A stretch of DNA of 64,000 nucleotides. Source: Juglans regia. Its lineage: Eukaryota > Streptophyta > Magnoliopsida > Fagales > Juglandaceae. The DNA is taken from positions 16,739,920 to 16,803,919 of the forward strand of contig NC_049902.1 in NCBI RefSeq assembly GCF_001411555.2, written 5' to 3'. A model generated the notes under the pieces. It ran no database searches, was not told the DNA's origin, and saw nothing but the letters and a program-made list of their open reading frames with translations. The position numbers and the translations under genes are program-made. Shown here piece after piece: positions 1 through 7,846 of the stretch (position 1 is the stretch's first letter; the number at the start of each line of letters is the position of its first letter).

Positions 1-54
1 TCCCACAAATGTTCATGAAGCACATCTAAAGTCTTCCTAGAACCAAAATGACCA

Positions 55-300
55 CTCCAATATGCAAACTCAATGAATGGAAAATGATACTCTCGCAAGC
101 GTTCATTAAACATCTTAATGAATGACGAATGATACTTCTATAAACGTTCATGCAACACTTCTATGCATGGCAAAAGATACTCTCACAAACATTCATGCAA
201 CACATCAATGAATGACAATTGATACTTCCACAAACGTTCTTGCAACACGCCCTTCAAAGGCAAATGATATTCCCACAAATGTTCATGCAACACAACAAAA
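55..300 (-). repeat. Degenerate 45-bp tandem repeat in X
   Basis: On the minus strand this stretch repeats a unit encoding roughly VLHERLWEYHLPFID, the same repeat that is in frame in elements 1, U and Q. Here unit ends are eroded. It is mixed with the longer flanking motif FAYxWSGHFGxxKTL, so it belongs to the higher-order form also seen in R and Z. Confidence 0.8.
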
Positions 301-386
301 GTCTTCCTTATACAAGGTTACCCAACAAACCACCATGTTCATCACACACATGCAACTTTTCGAAATCTATTCTTTCTAAATAAGTA

Positions 387-836
387 TCAATCTAGTTTAT
401 ATAACTTACCGAACGATGCTTTCTCACATGTTTCATACACACTAGCAAAGTCATCATCATTAGCATGCAATTCCTTATCATATTCAAGTTTAAACAATTT
501 TGCATCTAAAATGAAGATAAGGTACCTTCTTACTAAAGCATCAACCACAAAATTTTCCATACCTTGTGTGTATTTGAATACATGAGGAAAAGTCTCAATA
601 CAGTCCTCCCACTTAGCATGCATTCTAGTCAACAACTTACCTGGTCCCTTCAAATGTGTCAATGACTCATGTTCTTCAAAGAAAAGTTGGGTAGGAATTG
701 TCGCACCTGGCACAAAATCAATGTAGTGCTCTATCTCCGTAATAGGTGGCAATCCCTGCAACAAAGAAATAACAACACTAGACATAGAGTCATTAAATTC
801 GTTAGTATAAAAGCTTGTCTTAGCATAAAAACTCAC
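387..836 (-). pseudogene. RNase H/integrase-linker remnant of X
   Basis: Open for 149 codons on the minus strand. It begins SFYAKTSFYTNE, contains the pre-RT motif PPITEIEHYIDFVPGA, and then jumps directly to ESLTHLKGPGKL, which belongs to the end of the RNase H domain, followed by FVVDALVRRYLIFILDAKL. In Ty3/gypsy pol the whole RT and most of RNase H lie between those two motifs, so they are deleted in frame. No catalytic activity can be expected. The same deletion is shared by the other coding family A copies. Confidence 0.8.
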
Positions 837-1138
837 TTTTGTCTTTTTGTTTCTCTCTGCAATCTCTCTTTATTTTTCCTCTTGCGGCTCCACTATTTTT
901 TCTTGACTCTCAACCACCTCTCTATTTTCTTTTTCTCTCTCTCTTTCTTTTGATGCTTCGGCCTCATTCTCTTTTTTCCACTCACTCTCTTTGTTCTTTT
1001 CACTCTCTGTTTTTCTTTCAGTCTCCTCTTTTTTTTAACTCTCAGCCTCACAATTGTTTTTCAACTCATTCTCTTTTTTTCCTGAGATTTCAGCCTCACC
1101 CAAATCTTCTCCCTTTGGTGGTTCGGTCTTCCCCTTTG
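837..1138 (-). pseudogene. Lys/Glu/Ser-rich spacer of X
   Basis: Read on the minus strand this is a purine-rich, low-complexity stretch that would encode runs of K, E, S and R, broken by several stops. It is the eroded form of the KES spacer that is open in elements 1, U and Q. The plus-strand ORFs here are Phe/Ser/Leu-rich mirror images of it, not genes. Confidence 0.75.
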
Positions 1139-2062
1139 CTATAATTTGATCATTTTTGTCCCACTTTGTTTCCAATGAGTACTAGAAACCGAAGTATACC
1201 TTGATGTACCCCTTCCTTTTAGCCGTCTCTCCACCGTCATAGCCATGTGCACCATATCCTCTACCTCCTTATAATGTTGCAACTCAACTACATTGGCTAT
1301 CTCCCTATTCAACCCACTGAAAAATCTTGTCATCGTGGCCTCCTGATCCTCCACTACATTGGCCCGAATCTTAGCCACCTCCACCTCCTTATGGTAATCC
1401 TCTACACTCCTAGACCCCTGTGTAAGATTTTGTAGTTTTTGGTAGAGGTCTCCATAGTAGTGGCTAGGTACAAATCTCCACCTCATGATAGCTTTCAACT
1501 CTCTCCATGTTTCTACAGGCCTCTCAAGATTCCTCCTCCTATTGGATACTAATTGATCCCACCAAATAATCGCATAATCAGTGAACTCAATTACAGCCAG
1601 CTTCACATTCTTCTCCTCAGAGTAATTGTGACAATCAAACACCAACTCTATTCTTTTCTCCCACTCTAAATAAACTTCAGGGTCAGTTCTACCTTGGAAT
1701 GATGGTATTTTCATTTTGATGCTCCCAAGGTTCTTATCTACTCTATCTCGACCCCCTGAGTTTGCCCTAAGGCCTCTTCCATGCCTAACTCCTCTATGTC
1801 CACCCAATTCAACTTCAGATGTTAAGCCTTCATCATCCTCACCAAACTCTCCATTCTTATACCCATTCTCAATTCTAGGCTCACGTCGCCTCCTATCTCT
1901 CTCATCTTGTAGATTTCTAATCATTGCTTCTTGATTATCCATACTATCCCTCACTTCACCCAATACAAAGTTCAACCTCTCAAACTGTTGTTGCATAGTT
2001 TGCAACACATAGGATGAGTTATCTGCTCTCTCCCTTGGTGATAAGTTACTCCGATGAGACAT
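1139..2062 (-). CDS. Ty3/gypsy Gag-like ORF of X
   Basis: A 307-codon ORF starting MSHRSNLSPRERAD. Residues about 20-60 look coiled-coil (MQQQFERLNFVLGEVRDSM). A charged Arg-rich linker (about 60-110) is followed by the retrotransposon gag domain at about 115-280, with motifs MKIPSFQGRTDPEVYLEWEK, EFTDYAIIWWDQL and SRSVEDYHKEVEVAKIRANV. The family role is the structural capsid protein that packages element RNA. The ORF ends soon after the gag domain, without a CCHC zinc knuckle. X and W keep this domain; elements 1, U, Q, R and Z have lost it. The start is the first ATG after the leader's splice-acceptor-like motif. Confidence 0.85.
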   Translation of the reverse strand: MSHRSNLSPRERADNSSYVLQTMQQQFERLNFVLGEVRDSMDNQEAMIRNLQDERDRRRREPRIENGYKNGEFGEDDEGLTSEVELGGHRGVRHGRGLRANSGGRDRVDKNLGSIKMKIPSFQGRTDPEVYLEWEKRIELVFDCHNYSEEKNVKLAVIEFTDYAIIWWDQLVSNRRRNLERPVETWRELKAIMRWRFVPSHYYGDLYQKLQNLTQGSRSVEDYHKEVEVAKIRANVVEDQEATMTRFFSGLNREIANVVELQHYKEVEDMVHMAMTVERRLKGRGTSRYTSVSSTHWKQSGTKMIKL

Positions 2063-2468
2063 TATATCGTGCTACACAAAAAGAATGTTAGTGGAAAACC
2101 TCATACACTCCCTTACATGTTTACACTCGAATAATTGATGGGAACCATGATGGGCCTAGTCTTAAAGATCACGGAGACAATGCAATGATTGATGCAATCC
2201 ACTTGGGACGAGTTTAGCAAGAGCCCAACATTCAAGATGAGGCTTGAAGGATGAAGATCCAATTTTGATTCATTTGATCAGCTATGGAAGATGGCAACAA
2301 CAAGACTTAAAGGCTTTGGGCTCTTGAAGGGTTACAACTTATTTAATTCATTTAAAAAACTTATTTTATTAGTTTAGAATAAATGAGTTTATTATGGGAA
2401 GCACTTAAGGGGGCCTATGCAAGGGTATGTTGGGAAAGTTATTATTTTATTGAACTAGGGTTAGGGTT

Positions 2469-2503
2469 ACTGTAGCCGAGTTACTGTAGCACCGTACTGT
2501 AGC
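2469..2503 (+). promoter_or_regulatory. U3 cluster of ACTGTAGC motifs
   Basis: Three copies of ACTGTAGC at 2469-2476, 2483-2490 and 2496-2503, followed by GCGGCACTGTTCACTCAGG. The cluster lies about 75-110 bp upstream of the TATA-like box and recurs, with varying copy number, in most family A LTRs. The position suggests an upstream promoter element; the binding factor is unknown. Confidence 0.45.
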
Positions 2504-2577
2504 CGCGGCACTGTTCACTCAGGGGTATTTTTGGAAGATGGGGTTTTATTTTATCTAGGGTTTTAATTAGGTTTTGC

Positions 2578-2586
2578 TTTAAATAC
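2578..2586 (+). promoter_or_regulatory. Probable TATA box of the family A LTR
   Basis: TTTAAATAC followed by TCTATGTAGCCTCAT is conserved in almost every family A LTR in the window, about 440 bp into the LTR. This is the expected place for the U3/R boundary. The transcription start is inferred to lie about 30 bp downstream. Confidence 0.5.
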
Positions 2587-2913
2587 TCTATGTAGCCTCA
2601 TTCTAATCAGATTATGAAGTTTATGAAATTTGATGAATTTATTCATTGTGAGTTGAGTTTTACTCCTCTTGTTCTTAATTGAACTTTTGAACTTATCAAA
2701 GGTAAATCACAACCTTTGTGGCGTTCCTCCTTTGTAATCTGGGTTCTTGAGACGGGTTCTTCAACGGGTCTAGATTTTCATATAATCTAGGTTCTTGAAA
2801 CAAGTTCTCATCGGGTCTAGGTTCTCCATCCTTGACTTGATTTTGGCTTTCTTGGGGAGTTTTCAAATTGACTGTGGGTTCAAGGGATTCCTTTCCCGCG
2901 GGTTCATATCATT

Positions 2914-2930
2914 TGGTATTCAGAGCAAGG
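2914..2930 (+). other. Primer binding site of element 1
   Basis: Just after the 5' LTR, the sequence TGGTATTCAGAGCAAGG resembles the plant initiator-Met tRNA primer site TGGTATCAGAGC with one extra T. The same form occurs in V, U, R and Q; W at about 17204 has TGGTATCAAAGC. It fits priming by tRNA-iMet. Confidence 0.65.
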
Positions 2931-3235
2931 TTTCCAATCAGGTCTGATTCTATCTTTTAATTCTAGCATCCTCAAATTTAATTCTAGGACTTCATTGTTC
3001 TAGGCTTGCCAAAAAAATAGAAACAAAAAGTAGGCTGCCGAAATTCTTAGGATTTTGGGTTTGGCTGAAATTTGCATCACCTAGGGTTTCAATATTCTAG
3101 GGTTTCCTATATCTCTAAGTCTGTCAATTGATTGGAGTGTCGTTCCATTGATTCTCTTCTACTTCATTGTCCATGCTTGTGTGTTTGAATTCAATTGGTT
3201 GGTTTTCACAACTGACTATTGCTGTTTGTGGATGA

Positions 3236-3345
3236 ATTAGAGAAAAGAAAAGAAAGGAAAAGAAAGGAAAAGAAAAGAAAAGAAAATTCGAAAAAAAAAG
3301 AAAAGAAAATTCAAAAAAAAAAAAAACGAAAAAAAAAGAGAAGGG
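3236..3345 (+). repeat. Homopurine leader tract of element 1
   Basis: About 110 bp of almost pure A and G (repeats of AAAAGAAAGG) in the untranslated leader. Equivalent tracts of different length occur in X, W, U, V, R and Q. The Phe-rich ORF on the opposite strand is an artefact of this tract. Confidence 0.85.
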
Positions 3346-3651
3346 GATGAAGAAAAGAGAAGGTAGCATATTCAAAGTTGCTACATAGTTACAACAAAGA
3401 GAAAGAAAGAAATTTGTTGATTAAACCTTATGATCAAAGGGGCTGCTGCATACATCACTCAAGTTGGTATATTGTCTTATTGTTAGTCTTTCATTCGTAT
3501 AACTTCATTGATTCTCGTGTCATTTTTATTCCTTCATGTTTCTCTTGTTCTTGTTTCCTGGATCTAATTACTAGTTGGGATAATACAAGGTTGTATTGTC
3601 TTGATTTAGTTCAACTAGTTCTTAATGAACTTGAGTGGGAAAACTCTTGAG

Positions 3652-3787
3652 GTAAAAGGCAAGAGAGTGTGAGATTATTATCGAGTAAAAAGCCAATTCA
3701 GAGTTACACACGAGTGGAGTGTCATTATTTGAGTGTAAACACGTAAGGGAGTGTGTGAGGTTTTTCACTAACATTCTTTTTGTGCAG
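3652..3787 (+). other. Candidate leader intron of element 1
   Basis: The donor-like GAG/GTAAAAGG at 3652 and the acceptor-like TTCTTTTTGTGCAG ending at 3787 bracket 136 bp, with a branch-point-like CACTAAC at 3766-3772. A competing donor-like ACGTAAGG lies at about 3740. Acceptor and branch motif recur in other copies immediately before the gag ATG. Splicing is inferred, not shown. Confidence 0.35.
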
Positions 3788-3793
3788 CACATT

Positions 3794-4387
3794 ATGATGT
3801 CTCATAGGAGTGACTCATCACCAAAGGAGATGGTAGATAACACATCCTTTGTGTTGCAAGTCATGCAACAACAGTTTGAGAAGTTGAACTTAGTGTTGGG
3901 TGAAGTGAGGGATAGGATGGATCATCAAGATGTGGTAATTAGAAATCTTCATGGCAGGAGAGATAGGAGGCGTCCCGAGTTTAGTGTTGAAAATGGGTAT
4001 GAGAATGAAGAGTATGGTGATTCTCTTGTTACTAGGCATGCACTCAATACAAAAATTAAGATGGATGATATAGAGCAGAAGAGTGAGAATATTTTTCATA
4101 CTAGATGCCACATCAACAACAAGGTATGTAGTATGATCATTGATTTGAGGAGTTGTATTAATTTAGCTAGCACTACTTTAGTTGAGAAATTGAATTTACG
4201 TACCTTGAAACACCCTAGACCATACATGTTGCACTGGTTGAGTGATTGTGGGGAGGTTAGGGTAAATAAGCAAGTGCTAGTTTCTTTTTCAATTGGGAAA
4301 TACCAGGATATGGTGCTTTGTGATGTAGTGCCTATGCATGCTAGTCATATTTTGTTGGGGAAGCCATGGCAGTATGATAGGAAGTGA
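3794..4387 (+). CDS. Gag N-terminus fused to degenerate protease (element 1)
   Basis: About 197 codons. The start is MMSHRSDSSPKEM, the first ATG after the acceptor-like motif. A predicted coiled coil (VMQQQFEKLNLVLGEVRDRM) and a short Arg-rich linker run straight into the region ahead of the aspartic protease: the gag capsid domain and zinc knuckle are deleted in frame. The protease core reads MIIDLRSCINLAS where W reads IDGGSCTNIAS, so the Gly residues of the catalytic loop are replaced by Leu-Arg. The downstream motif HILLGKPWQYDRK is present. A 1-bp deletion relative to Q (GGAAGTGATCC against GGAAGGTGATCC, about 4383) ends the frame at a TGA, splitting what is one ORF in U and Q. Confidence 0.85.
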   Translation: MMSHRSDSSPKEMVDNTSFVLQVMQQQFEKLNLVLGEVRDRMDHQDVVIRNLHGRRDRRRPEFSVENGYENEEYGDSLVTRHALNTKIKMDDIEQKSENIFHTRCHINNKVCSMIIDLRSCINLASTTLVEKLNLRTLKHPRPYMLHWLSDCGEVRVNKQVLVSFSIGKYQDMVLCDVVPMHASHILLGKPWQYDRK

Positions 4388-6402
4388 TCCATGATGGGTT
4401 AAGGAACATGTACAGTTTTGAAAAAGATAGAAAAACAATCAAACTTGCTCCTTTAACTCCAACACAGGTCCATGGGGATCAATTGAAGCTGAAATGTGAG
4501 GTTGCTCAAAACAGAAAGAGTGAAAATGAGAGTGATAAAAAAAGAAAGAGTAAAAGTGAGAGTGATCAAAAAAGAAAAAGTGAAAAGGAGATTGAGCAAA
4601 CAAGGAAGAGTGAAAGTGAGAATGAGCTGAAAAGCAAGAGTGAAGATGAGAGTGAAAGTGAAAGTGAGATTGAGCTGAAAAGCAAGAGTGAATGTGAGAT
4701 TGAGAAGAAAAGAAATAGTGAGACCGAAATGGAGAAAGAGAGAAAAATGAGAGAGAAAAAAGAAGAGGGTGAGACTAAGACCTCAAGCAAAAGAGAGAAT
4801 GAGTTGAAAAATAATTATGAGGTCGAGAGTACAAAAAAAGATGAAGAAAAAGAGAGTGACAGAAAAAAAGAGAGTGAAAATAAAAAAGAGTGTGAAAGGG
4901 AAAAAGAGAGTGAAAAAGAAAAAGAGAGTGGAAAGAAAAGAGAGTGTGAAGAAAGTGAGAGAAAAACAAAGAGAAAAGCGAGTTTTTATGCTAAGGCGAG
5001 TCTTAATCCTAACGTACTTGACGTATGTTTGCCTAGTATTGTTGTCTCTTTGTTGCAGGGATATGAGGTCGTGTTTCCAAGTGGTGTATTTAGTGGATTG
5101 CCACCTAATAGGGAGATAGAGCACTACATTGATTTTGTGCCAAGTGCGACAATTCCTAACCGACCTTTCTTGGAAAAACATGAGTCATTGACACATTTAA
5201 AGGGACAAGGTAAGTTGTTGACTAGAATGCATGCTAAGCGGGAGGATTGTGTTCAGACTTTTCCTCATGTATTCAAATACACACAAGGTATGAAAAATTT
5301 TGTGGTTGATACTTTAGCAAGAAGGTATGTCCTTGTCTTCATTTTAGATGCAAAATTGTTGAGATTTGAATATGATAAGGGATTGCATGCTAATGATGAT
5401 GACTTTGCTAGTGTGTATGGGACATGTGAGAAAGCATCTTTTGGTAAGTTCTATAAACTAGATTGGTACTTGTTTAGAAATATTAGATTTTGTGTACCTA
5501 CTAGTTTTATGCATAAGTTGTTTGTGTGTGATAGACATGCTGGTTTGTTGGGTAACCTTGGTGTAAGGAAGACTTTTGTTGTGTTGCATGAACATTTGTG
5601 GGAATATCATTTGCCTTTCAATGACGTGTTGCATGAACATTTGTGGGAATATCATTTGCCTTTCAATGGCGTGTTGCATGAACGTTTGTGGAAGTATCAA
5701 TTGTCATTCATCGATGTGTTACATGAATGTTTGTGGGAGTATCATTTGCCTTTCATTGACGTGTTACATGAACGTTTGTGGAAGTATTATTTGTCATTCA
5801 TTAACATGTTGCATGAACGTTTGTGGGAGTATCATTTGCCATACATTGACTTGTTGCATGAACGTTTACAGGAGTATCATTTGCGTTTCTATGAGTTTGC
5901 ATATATGGACTCTGTTTTGGGGCTGCCTAGGAAAGAAAGAAGTAGAGATTCTATTTATATGGTTGTGGATAGATTTATAGAGTTTGCATATAATAGGACC
6001 ATGCATACTACCACATTATATTTTCCTTTCGCAATTGTTTATAGCCCTAATCCATTTACTCCTTTTGATTTAATGCCTTTACCTGTTGACGACATGAGTA
6101 GCTTGGATGGATCTTTTCAAATTCTTGAACAAATTAATGATATTGCATATGAAATTAATGATAATATTACTAACGTTTTTCCCTTTGATCCAGGTGGAGA
6201 TTCAAGGTTGAATCCTTTTGAGGAGAGGGGGATTGATGGGAACCAAGGTGGAGATTCGAGGTCGAATCCGAGGAGAGGGGGAATGATGGGAACCATGATG
6301 GGCCTAGTCTTAAAGATCACGGAGACAACGCAAGGATTGATGCAATCCACTTGGGACGAGTTTAGCAAGAACCCAACATTCAAGATGAGGCTTGAAGGAT
6401 GA
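4388..6402 (+). CDS. KES spacer, RNase H/integrase scraps and 15-residue repeat (element 1)
   Basis: A long open frame, the shifted continuation of the preceding ORF. Order: end of the protease region (VIHDGLRNMYSFEKD); a ~170-residue Lys/Glu/Ser repeat; SFYAKASLNPN; PPNREIEHYIDFVPSA; an in-frame junction that skips RT and enters [16 protein letters not shown] at the RNase H end; LDAKLLRFEYDKGLHAND; the linker before the integrase zinc finger; seven units of about VLHERLWEYHLPFID; LGLPRKERSRDSIYMVVDRF from the integrase core start; then FIEFAYNRTMHTTT from its end. It reads through the polypurine tract into the 3' LTR and stops at 6402. No catalytic triad remains. Function is unknown. Confidence 0.8.
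5581..5895 (+). repeat. 45-bp x 7 in-frame tandem repeat
   Basis: Seven direct units of exactly 45 bp encode 15-residue repeats close to VLHERLWEYHLPFID. Units alternate between variants (HLPFND, QLSFID, YLSFIN). U carries the same seven units (22060-22374) and Q only three (63101-63235). The unit joins the end of the integrase zinc-finger region (xLDVLHEHL) to the end of the integrase core (WEYHLPFIEFAYN). Confidence 0.95.
6269..6283 (+). other. Polypurine tract of element 1, with upstream duplicate
   Basis: CGAGGAGAGGGGGAA directly precedes the 3' LTR and would prime plus-strand synthesis. It is also coding (Arg-Arg-Gly-Gly in this frame). About 50 bp upstream (near 6221-6240) a second copy of polypurine tract plus LTR start (GAGGAGAGGGGG, TTGATGGGAACC) is present, as in U. 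Confidence 0.75.
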
Positions 6403-7077
6403 AGATCCAATTTTGATTCATTTGATCAGCTATGGAAGATGGCAACAACAAGACTTAAAGGCTTTGGGCTCTTGAAGGGTTACAACTTATTTAATTCATT
6501 TAAAAAACTTATTTTATTAGTTTAGAATAAATGAGTTTATTATGGGAAGCACTTAAGGGGGCCTATGCAAGGGTATGTTGGGAAAGTTATTATTTTATTG
6601 AACTAGGGTTAGGGTTACTGTAGCCGAGTTACTGTAGCACCATACTGTAGCCGCGGCACTGTTCACTCAGGGGTATTTTTGGAAGATGGGGTTTTATTTT
6701 ATCTAGGGTTTTAATTAGGTTTTGCTTTAAATACTCTATGTAGCCTCATTCTAATCAGTTTATGAAGTTTATGAAATTTGATGAATTTATTCATTGTGAG
6801 TTGAGTTTTACTCCTCTTGTTCTTAATTGAACTTTTGAACTTATCAAAGGTAAATCACAACCTTTGTGGCGTTCCTCCTTTGTAATCTGGGTTCTTGAGA
6901 CGGGTTCTTCAACGGGTCTAGATTTTCATATAATCTAGGTTCTTGAAACGAGTTCTCATCGGGTCTAGGTTCTCCATCCGGTCTAGGTTCTCCATCCTTG
7001 ACTTGATTTTGGCTTTCTTGGGGAGTTTTCAAATTGACTGTGGGTTCAAGGGATTGCTTTCCCGCGGGTTCATATCA
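6284..7077 (+). repeat. 3' LTR of element 1
   Basis: 794 bp, nearly identical to 2136-2911, with an 18-bp tandem duplication of GGTCTAGGTTCTCCATCC. It ends TTCATATCA and is followed by the target duplication ATAAT. Confidence 0.93.
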
Positions 7078-7082
7078 ATAAT

Positions 7083-7846
7083 GGTACTTCACTCGTGTTT
7101 CACTCTTATAGGCTTTTTCCAAATAATAGTCTCACACTCTCTTGCCTTTTACCTCAATAGTTTTCTCGCTCAATTTCTTTAGGAACTAGTTGAACTAAAT
7201 CAAGATAATACAACCTTGTATTATTCCAACCAGTAATATAGATCAAAGAAAAACAATGAATGAATAAAATGACACGAGACACAAGGAATTTATACGAGAG
7301 AAAAAATAATTATAAAACAAGATACCAACTAGAAAGATATATTCAGCTCCTATGATGATAAAAACACAATCAACAAATACTTTCTTTCTCTTTGTTGTAA
7401 TTATGTAGCAACTTCAAATACTTTCTTTCTCTTTGTTGTAATTATGTAGCAACTTTGAATATGCTACCTTCTCTTTTCTTCTTCTTCTTTTTGTTTTTTT
7501 TTTTTTCGAATTTTCTTTTCTTTTCCTTTCTTTTCTTTTCTTTTCTTTTCCTTTCCTTTATTTTCTTTTCCCTAATTCAACCACAAACAACAATATTCAA
7601 TTGTGAAAGTCAAGCAATTGAATTCAAACACACAAGTATGGACAATGAAGTAGAAAAGAATCAATGGAACGACACTCCAAGCAATTGACAAATTTAGAGA
7701 TGCAGGAAATCCTAGAATTTTGAAACCCTATGTGATGCAAATTTCAGCCAAACCCAAAACCCTAAGAATTTCAGCAGCCTACTTTTTGTTTCTATTTTTT
7801 TTTTTTGTCAACCCTAGAAAAATGAAGCCCTAGAATTAAGTTTAAG
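7083..7846 (-). mobile_element. Family A element X, leader region (5' part, split)
   Basis: Continuation of X after element 1. On the minus strand it carries the untranslated leader with a homopurine tract (mirror of 7480-7570) and the AGCCTACTTTTTGTTTC block. A ~45-bp piece (tactttctttctctttgttgtaattatgtagcaactt) is tandemly duplicated at 7380-7455. It stops abruptly at about 7846, before reaching primer site and 5' LTR, where plus-strand element Y begins. Confidence 0.8.

Larger units (their letters stand above)
1..2135 (-). mobile_element. Family A element X, internal region (3' part, split)
   Basis: Minus-strand internal part of a Ty3/gypsy-derived family A retrotransposon whose 3' end lies left of the window. 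In element order it holds a gag ORF, a Lys/Glu/Ser-rich stretch, an RNase H/integrase remnant and a degenerate tandem repeat. Zinc knuckle, protease and RT are absent. Element 1 has inserted at 2135, and X resumes at 7083: the leader motif reading gtaaacactcgaataat is cut exactly there, and ATAAT occurs on both sides of element 1 (2131-2135 and 7078-7082). X is therefore older than element 1. Confidence 0.85.
2136..2911 (+). repeat. 5' LTR of element 1
   Basis: 776 bp, beginning TGATGGGAACC and ending TTCATATCA, with TG/CA ends. It matches 6284-7077 and about twenty other copies in the window. The first ~100 bp also encode the C-terminal end of the ancestral pol ORF when read in the 3' LTR. 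Confidence 0.93.
2136..7077 (+). mobile_element. Family A element 1, complete non-autonomous LTR retrotransposon
   Basis: A full element with LTRs at 2136-2911 and 6284-7077 and a 5-bp target duplication ATAAT (2131-2135, 7078-7082). Order: 5' LTR, primer site, homopurine leader, gag-N/protease ORF, KES spacer, RNase H/integrase scraps with a 7-unit 45-bp repeat, polypurine tract, 3' LTR. It lacks the gag core, RT, most of RNase H and the integrase core, so it would need enzymes from a partner. The LTRs look nearly identical, apart from an extra 18-bp tandem copy in the 3' LTR (near 6960-6996) and a few substitutions, which suggests recent insertion. It sits inside X in the opposite orientation. 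Confidence 0.93.

Noticed and set aside
4566..4969. Phe/Ser/Leu-rich minus-strand ORFs opposite the KES spacer (also 839-1144, 27459-27862, 62157-62489)
   Set aside because: They mirror a purine-rich, low-complexity coding strand and have no domain; the sense frame carries the recognisable family order.
5581..5895. Tandem array considered as a CRISPR or satellite array
   Set aside because: Units are contiguous without spacers, encode a protein repeat and lie inside a retrotransposon ORF.
5576..5980. Cys/Met-rich ORF MLCCMNICGNIICLSM over the repeat array
   Set aside because: An alternative frame of the 45-bp repeat, whose other frame continues family protein sequence on both sides. Repeats in multiples of three stay open in any frame that lacks stops.
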